A stretch of 13,808 nucleotides of DNA from Clostridia bacterium. GTDB lineage: Bacteria; Bacillota; Clostridia; Clostridiales; Clostridiaceae. This document shows positions 13,719-13,808 of the stretch, in pieces (the stretch's first letter is position 1; each line of letters begins with the position of its first letter). Below the pieces are notes generated by a model that was not told the DNA's origin, ran no database searches, and was given only the letters and a program-made list of their open reading frames with translations. The DNA is taken from positions 1 through 13,808 of the forward strand of contig RZYZ01000033.1 in assembly GCA_009930125.1 (NCBI GenBank), in the 5' to 3' direction. The position numbers and the translations under genes were made by a program.

Positions 13719-13808
13719 ATGATCAGGGTGCTGAAAAGTTACAAGACGGAAATACATCCGACTGAGAAGCAGAAACACAAAATAAACAGAACCATCGGTG
13801 TCTGCAGG
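13719..13808 (+). CDS. tnpB: TnpB (OrfB) of an IS200/IS605-type element, N-terminus only
   Basis: The last 90 bases read as 30 codons that end at the window edge. The residues SYKTEIHPTEKQKHKINRT followed by IGVCR are the hallmark N-terminus of TnpB/OrfB proteins (consensus YK-[EF]-I-P-T-Q-I-T-G-CR). TnpB is an RNA-guided, RuvC-type DNA nuclease ancestral to Cas12 that helps IS200/IS605 elements persist; its RuvC and zinc-finger regions and the guide RNA (usually at the 3' end) lie beyond the window. ATG 13719 is used, but AAAGG lies only about 3 nt before it. GTG 13728 (giving VLKSYK...) has an 11-nt gap from the same site and is a real alternative. The 335 bp to the MFS gene cannot hold a complete tnpA, so this is either a tnpB-only (IS1341-type) copy or tnpA lies elsewhere. 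Confidence 0.82.
   Translation, partial: MIRVLKSYKTEIHPTEKQKHKINRTIGVCR

Larger units (their letters stand above)
13384..13808 (+). mobile_element. Partial IS200/IS605-group (IS1341-like) insertion, left boundary unknown
   Basis: The assignment rests on the TnpB N-terminus at 13719 and its own promoter, set in DNA that is clearly more AT-rich than the rest of the window. The element's left end must be somewhere between 13384 and about 13650; the right end is outside. The coordinates given are outer limits, not measured ends. Confidence 0.5.

Noticed and set aside
1..13808. CRISPR arrays, tRNA or rRNA genes
   Set aside because: No regularly spaced repeats of 20-40 bp and no tRNA- or rRNA-like conserved segments were seen.

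Overview
The window looks like chromosomal DNA from a Gram-positive Bacillota, most likely a Clostridia-type anaerobe. The grounds are GGAGG-type ribosome binding sites, TTG starts behind strong Shine-Dalgarno sequences, extended -10 promoters (TGn-TATAAT), a SpoVB/YtgP-type flippase, a QueT transporter and a Clostridia-style TetR/ABC efflux operon. Base composition is mid-range and even, except for a clearly more AT-rich stretch after about 13384. Species cannot be named from the sequence.

Layout. (1) 1-4252, minus strand: a compact UvrD/PcrA-like helicase, then an RluA-family pseudouridine synthase, then a SpoVB/MurJ-like lipid flippase that runs off the left edge. The last two are only 12 nt apart. 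(2) 4414-4881, minus: two tiny membrane proteins of unknown function with their own promoter, closed by a hairpin terminator. (3) 5106-8035, plus: three separately promoted genes, namely a PAP2-family phosphatase, nicotinate phosphoribosyltransferase (NAD salvage) and the QueT queuosine-precursor transporter. Hairpins separate them, and a strong terminator follows queT. (4) 8138-11903, minus: one compact operon of TetR regulator, ABC ATPase, two paralogous ABC-2 permeases and a 68-aa membrane protein. (5) 12136-13383, plus, divergent from the tetR operon: a 12-TM MFS transporter. (6) 13384-13808: AT-rich DNA holding a promoter plus RBS that drive only a 12-codon frame, several palindromes and repeats, and the first 30 codons of a TnpB (IS200/IS605-type OrfB) transposon protein cut by the right edge.

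The best-supported regulatory unit is the tetR-ABC operon. A near-consensus promoter (TTGACA, 18 nt, TATAAT) is followed directly by two tandem copies of a TGACnnnnTGGTCA operator covering the predicted transcription start. This predicts an autorepressed efflux operon induced by the ligand of the TetR protein. The divergent MFS gene has its own upstream repeats and is probably controlled separately.

No strong case for a wholly new system can be made from the sequence alone. The most promising leads are the tandem operator, the conserved-looking small membrane protein ending the ABC operon, the repeat-rich MFS upstream region, and the TnpB element with the possibly interrupted gene beside it.
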